Shown here: piece after piece, positions 60,354 through 64,000 of the stretch | Layout of the letters: each line of letters opens with the position of its first letter | Position numbering within the stretch: the first letter of the stretch is position 1 | Assembly: GCF_024756275.1 (NCBI RefSeq) | Contig: NZ_JANUGQ010000028.1 | Location: 25,776 to 89,775, forward strand | DNA length: 64,000 nt | Source: Streptomyces pyxinae | GTDB lineage: Bacteria > Actinomycetota > Actinomycetes > Streptomycetales > Streptomycetaceae | Reading direction: 5' to 3' | The notes under the pieces: generated by a model | What the model saw: the letters and a program-made list of their open reading frames with translations, nothing else | Database searches by the model: none | What the model was told of the DNA's origin: nothing | Position numbers and translations under genes: made by a program

Positions 60354-63299
60354 TCACCGGCCGTCCCCGGCGCGGGGCGGGAGGATCTCGGGGAGCTGGC
60401 CGCGCCCGGATATGCCGAGCTTCCGATAGGCGCCGGAAAGATGGAACTCCACTGTCCGGACGGTCACGAACAGCTTCCCGGCGATCGCCCGGTTGGTGTG
60501 GCCGTCCCGGGCGAGGCCCAGGATGCGCAACTCCTGCGGGGTGAGCCCGGAGAGCGCGGGCGGCACCGGTTCGCCGTCGTCCCCGTGCAGCAGCTCCCGC
60601 CGGGCGTCACCGATCCGCCGGGCGAGCGGCCGGGCCCCGCAGGAGCCGGCGGCGGCGAGTGCGGCGTCCAGGGCGGCGCGGGCCTCGTCGGTCCGGCCCG
60701 CCCGGCCCAGGGCGATCCCCAGGTCGCAGCGGGCGGCGGCCAGTTCCAGGCGGGCCGGCGACCGGGCGAGCGTGGCGACGGCCACCGCGAGCAGCTCCGC
60801 CCGCCGGGGCCCGCCCGCCGCCATGGCCAGCGCGTGCTGGGCGGTGCCGACGGCCCGGGGGGTGCCCCAGCGGCGGGCGTCGTCCAGCTCGGCGCGGGCC
60901 AGCCGGTCCGCCTCCGCGCACTCCCCGGCGGCGGCGAGCAGCAGCGCGGCCCGCGACCGCCAGGGGGCCAGGGCCGGGTTGCGCACCCGGCAGTCGGTGA
61001 GCAGCCGACCGGCGGCGAGATGGCCCGCCAGCGCCCGGTCCGGTTCCCCGGCCGCCTCCCGCAGCACCGCCCGGGCGGCGAGCACCGGCGCGGCGTGCTG
61101 GCGGGGCGGCAGCTCCTGGTCGAGCCCGCACCCGGCGAGCAGGGCCTGGGCGGCCTCGGTGTCACCGCGCAGCGCCCGTACCTCCACCAGCACCGCCACC
61201 GCCCGGGCGGCCACCAGATGGGCGGTGGAGGCGGCCCCGGTCAGCAGCTCGGTCATCGGGGCCAGGGCCCGTTCGGCGGTAGGGAGTTCGCCCCGTGCCC
61301 GGCAGATGACGGCGCGCAGCAGCTCGGCGCTGACATGGTCCCAGCGGCCCGGCCGGGCACCGCCCGCCAGCCGGACCCGGCTGCAGTGGGTCCACGCCTC
61401 GACCAGTTCGTCGGCCCGGACCAGGGTCTCGCAGCCGTGCCAGAAGGCGCGGCCGGGGCCGTCCGTGCCGTGGCTGAGCGCCTCCCGGGCGTGCCGGACG
61501 GCGGCGGCCCGGTCCTCGCCGGCCCGCAGGGCGTGGGCGGCGCGCAGCCCGGCCAGCTCCCGGCGGGCGCCGCCGTCCGGGGGCCGGTCCGCGAGCAGCC
61601 GGTCCAGTGGCTCCCCGGCGCGGCAGAGGGCGACCGGCCCGTCGAGGCAGACGGACGCCCGGTGCAGCCGCAGCCGCCAGTGTGCGGGCGAGCCGGGGGC
61701 GCCGAGCCGGTCGGCGGTGTCGTCCAGGACGGCCACCGCGTCGGTGGGGCGCCCGGAGTCGGTGAGCAGTCCGGCGAGCGCCACCGCGTAGTCGGCCGCG
61801 ATCTCGGGGTCCCCGGCCTCCCGGCGGGCGGCGTCCAGGTGGCGGGCGGTGCGGTCCGGGTCCACGAAGCCGTCCAGCGAGGCCAGTTCGCGCCGGACGG
61901 CCGCCCGCAACCGGGGCAGCAGCCGCTGCCGGAGCAGCCCGCGCAGATGCCGGGCGGCGTCCTCGGCCTTTCCCTCCTGGGCCAGTTGGCGGGCGGCGAG
62001 CCGCAGCGGGCGTACTGTCCACTCCTGGCCCAGCGGCCCGGCGGCGACCAGCTGGCCGGCGACCCGGGTGACGCCGAAGTCCCCGTCGCGCAGGATCTCG
62101 GCGGCCCGCAGGTGCAGGGCGGCCCGGGTGCCGGCCGGGACCCCGCCGATGACCATGGCGGCCAGCAGCGGGTGGCGGAAGGCGAGCGGGGTGCGGTTGG
62201 CCAGCAGGCAGCGGCCGACCAGTTCGTCCACCGCCGACAACGTTTCCCGCACCGGGAGGCCGGCCAGTTCGGCGGTCTGGGCGATCTCCGCGTCCGCCCC
62301 CAGCACCGCCACCGCCCGGGCCACCGCCAGCGCGTGCGCCCCGAGTCCGTCCAGCCACCGCCCGGCGCCCGGCAGTTCCGCCGCCCCGGTGGCCTCCCGC
62401 AGCTCCCCGGCGGTGAGCACATGGTCGGGCGCGGCGCCGGTACGGGTCGCCGGCAGCGACAACAGGGCCAGTGCCAGACCCGGGTTGCCGCCGGTCAGCT
62501 CCCGGCAGACGCGGGCCGCCTCGTCGTCCAGCACCATCCCGTGTCGGACGGCCGCCAGTTCGGCCAGCGCCTCCGCCGACAGGCCGTCCAGGTCCAGGTG
62601 TTCGGCGCCCGGCGGAGCCGTACGCCCGGGGCCGCCGTCCCCGGCCAGCGCCACCAGCAGCGGCACCGCGCCGCCCGGCCCGGCGGGTGCGGCCAGCCAC
62701 CGCAGGCTCCGGGGGTCGGCGCCGTCCGCGTCGTCCAGCACCACCGCCACCGGCCCCCGCCCGACCGCCTCCCGCAACCGCCCGGCCCGTGCCTCCAGCC
62801 CCCCGTCACCGCCGTCCGCCGGCGTCCGGGGGCCGTCCCCAGGCGTCCGGGCGCCTGGCGCCCCGTCCGCGCCGTCCGCCGGATTCCGGCCCCCGGGCGC
62901 CCCGTCCCCTGGTTCTCCGGGCCCGGGAGCCCCGCCGTGGCCACTCCACCGGTTCTCCCGGCTCTCCCCCGATGCCGGGCTCTCCCCGTACACCGCCCGC
63001 GCGCCCGCCATGAACCCGCAGAACTCCCCCGGTACGGGAACCCCGCCGCCGCCCGGCAGCCGGCCGAGCAGTTCGTCGGCGGCGGCGTACGGCCGGGCGG
63101 ACAGCCCCCGCGCCCCGGCCGCGACCACCCGGAACCCCTCCCGCGCGGCGAGCCCGGCCAGCGCCTCCAGCAACGCCGACTTCCCGGCCCCCGGCTCGCC
63201 CCGCACCACCACCGTCACCGGCCACCCCGCCCGGGCCCGCTCCAGCAGCTCCCGCAGCCGCTCCAACTCGGCGGCGCGGCCGACTACTTCCCGTAACAT
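60354..63299 (-). CDS. LuxR-type LAL regulator with TTA second codon
   Basis: Probable cluster activator, 981 residues. The N-terminus has a NACHT/AAA ATPase (VGRAAELERL, Walker A RGEPGAGKSALL near 31-42; VAVVLDDADGADPRSLRWLA near 190), a long helical middle and a LuxR helix-turn-helix (LTPQELRILGLARDGHTNRAIAGKL, split here) at the end. Its start is ATG at 63299 with GGGAGGG about six nt upstream; the longer open frame above lacks homology. Codon 2 is TTA, so translation should need the bldA tRNA. It is convergent with the last biosynthetic gene, only 16 bp away, and is the only regulator beside the cluster. Confidence 0.88.
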   Translation of the reverse strand: MLREVVGRAAELERLRELLERARAGWPVTVVVRGEPGAGKSALLEALAGLAAREGFRVVAAGARGLSARPYAAADELLGRLPGGGGVPVPGEFCGFMAGARAVYGESPASGESRENRWSGHGGAPGPGEPGDGAPGGRNPADGADGAPGARTPGDGPRTPADGGDGGLEARAGRLREAVGRGPVAVVLDDADGADPRSLRWLAAPAGPGGAVPLLVALAGDGGPGRTAPPGAEHLDLDGLSAEALAELAAVRHGMVLDDEAARVCRELTGGNPGLALALLSLPATRTGAAPDHVLTAGELREATGAAELPGAGRWLDGLGAHALAVARAVAVLGADAEIAQTAELAGLPVRETLSAVDELVGRCLLANRTPLAFRHPLLAAMVIGGVPAGTRAALHLRAAEILRDGDFGVTRVAGQLVAAGPLGQEWTVRPLRLAARQLAQEGKAEDAARHLRGLLRQRLLPRLRAAVRRELASLDGFVDPDRTARHLDAARREAGDPEIAADYAVALAGLLTDSGRPTDAVAVLDDTADRLGAPGSPAHWRLRLHRASVCLDGPVALCRAGEPLDRLLADRPPDGGARRELAGLRAAHALRAGEDRAAAVRHAREALSHGTDGPGRAFWHGCETLVRADELVEAWTHCSRVRLAGGARPGRWDHVSAELLRAVICRARGELPTAERALAPMTELLTGAASTAHLVAARAVAVLVEVRALRGDTEAAQALLAGCGLDQELPPRQHAAPVLAARAVLREAAGEPDRALAGHLAAGRLLTDCRVRNPALAPWRSRAALLLAAAGECAEADRLARAELDDARRWGTPRAVGTAQHALAMAAGGPRRAELLAVAVATLARSPARLELAAARCDLGIALGRAGRTDEARAALDAALAAAGSCGARPLARRIGDARRELLHGDDGEPVPPALSGLTPQELRILGLARDGHTNRAIAGKLFVTVRTVEFHLSGAYRKLGISGRGQLPEILPPRAGDGR

Positions 63300-64000
63300 C
63301 CGGCCCTCCCCCCGGCCCGACGACAGCGACCGCGGCGGCCGTCCCCGGGCGGCCTGCGCCAGGAGAGCCGGCCGACGCAACCCGGGCAACTGCCCGGGGG
63401 TATGTCCGTGCAGGTCATCGTGGTGGGAAACGGTCCGATGTGCGTGTTCACCGTGTGCGACCCGTCCTGTCGTGCGTCGGATGCGGCCCGGGCCCGTGAC
63501 CACACGGTTCCGGGCCGTGCGTCGCGGGCCCCACGATCCTTCCCACGCCGATCCGCGTCCATACGAAGGGGCGCGGCCCACATGATCGGCCCGGCGGCCC
63601 GCGCCCCCGATTCGTCGGAAACCCGTCGTCCGGCGCACCGCTCCCGAGCGGCCTGAACCCGCCCCCGCCCCGGCAACCCGCCGCCTCCACCACCCCACCC
63701 GGGGCCGCCGCCCCACCCCCCGTACCGTCCAAAACTGTCCCGAACCCGCCCCTCCCGTCCCGCGCCGCCATCCGGCCGGTTGCCGACGACACGGTCCGCC
63801 CGGCACCCGCCCGGGACTTCGGTCCGAGGTGCGGCCGGCCGCCGGGCCTGCCAGTACGGTAGTGATGTTCGTACAGACGCTCGTCAGCCAATCAGCCAAG
63901 AGGATTGTGTGCCTGCGTGAGACATGCTAAAGAGTGCCCGCGAGCCGCGAGCCGCGAGCCGCGAGCCGCGAGCCGCGAGCCGCGAGCCGCGAGCCGCGAG
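63300..64000. other. 701-bp gene-poor region upstream of the LAL regulator
   Basis: Upstream of the regulator start. No convincing gene: it contains a 7-codon mini-frame (63907-63930) and, at the right edge, nine perfect 7-bp repeats that run off the window. The regulator's promoter must lie here but is not recognised. Confidence 0.5.
63938..64000. repeat. Perfect 7-bp tandem repeat (CCGCGAG)
   Basis: Nine exact copies, 63 bp, reaching the window end; the true length is unknown. A heptamer in coding DNA would shift frame with each added unit, so it is probably non-coding. Confidence 0.9.

Noticed and set aside
63300..63899. A 200-residue N-terminal extension of the LAL regulator
   Set aside because: Arg/Gly-rich, no homology, and the AGG-containing ribosome site is at 63299's ATG.
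1..64000. tRNA, rRNA, transposase or integrase genes
   Set aside because: No cloverleaf, rRNA or IS/phage protein was recognised anywhere in the window.

Overview
The DNA is about 70-75% G+C with actinomycete codon use, frequent GTG/TTG starts, 4-bp stop/start overlaps and typical Streptomyces gene families (SARP/AfsR regulator, XRE-TPR regulators, DUF6087, F420 enzymes, DmdR-type iron boxes, a TTA codon in a cluster regulator). The window is most likely chromosomal DNA of a Streptomyces species.

Layout. 0-20 kb is mainly housekeeping: a PP2C phosphatase, a DUF3105/DUF305 membrane pair, nadE, an MFS exporter, an EEP-fold membrane protein, panB, a DrrAB-type ABC exporter, a giant AfsR-type regulator, an M50 protease, an F420-NADP oxidoreductase and a second MFS exporter. 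20.5-23.4 kb is a lower-GC pair encoding a secreted beta-propeller protein and a lipoprotein, with a 35-bp dyad upstream. 23.7-24.8 kb holds map and a small companion. 25-33.7 kb is an iron/heme locus: heme oxygenase, two HtaA-type surface heme-binding proteins (one with an LAETG sortase E signal) and the HmuTUV heme ABC transporter, with two DmdR/IdeR-like boxes. 33.8-48.1 kb is mixed: a repeat-bearing lipoprotein, a primase-polymerase-like protein, DDAH, an Rsm22-like methyltransferase, a Bcr/CflA exporter, PhoD, an SDR, CutA, two XRE-TPR regulators, a GNAT, an HATPase and a DUF3558 lipoprotein.

48.3-63.3 kb is a thiopeptide biosynthetic gene cluster. The 60-residue precursor ends in an 18-residue Ser/Thr/Cys core (seven Cys) that matches, from memory, the cyclothiazomycin core. 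Around it are an ocin-ThiF-like (F) leader-binding protein, a SagB-type azoline dehydrogenase, a fused E1-like/YcaO cyclodehydratase, a LanB-type glutamylating dehydratase, two LanB C-terminal-like proteins (Glu elimination and pyridine-forming [4+2] cycloaddition) and a convergent LuxR-type LAL regulator whose second codon is TTA. A stable UUCG-tetraloop hairpin sits just after the precursor gene. The expected order of work is: leader recognition, cyclodehydration of Cys, dehydrogenation to thiazoles, glutamylation/elimination of Ser/Thr to dehydro residues, cycloaddition to the pyridine, then further ring closure.

Two window-wide patterns stand out: many genes carry in-frame short tandem repeats, and about nine genes lack a Shine-Dalgarno but have a TANNNT hexamer 6-8 nt before the start codon, as in leaderless transcripts.
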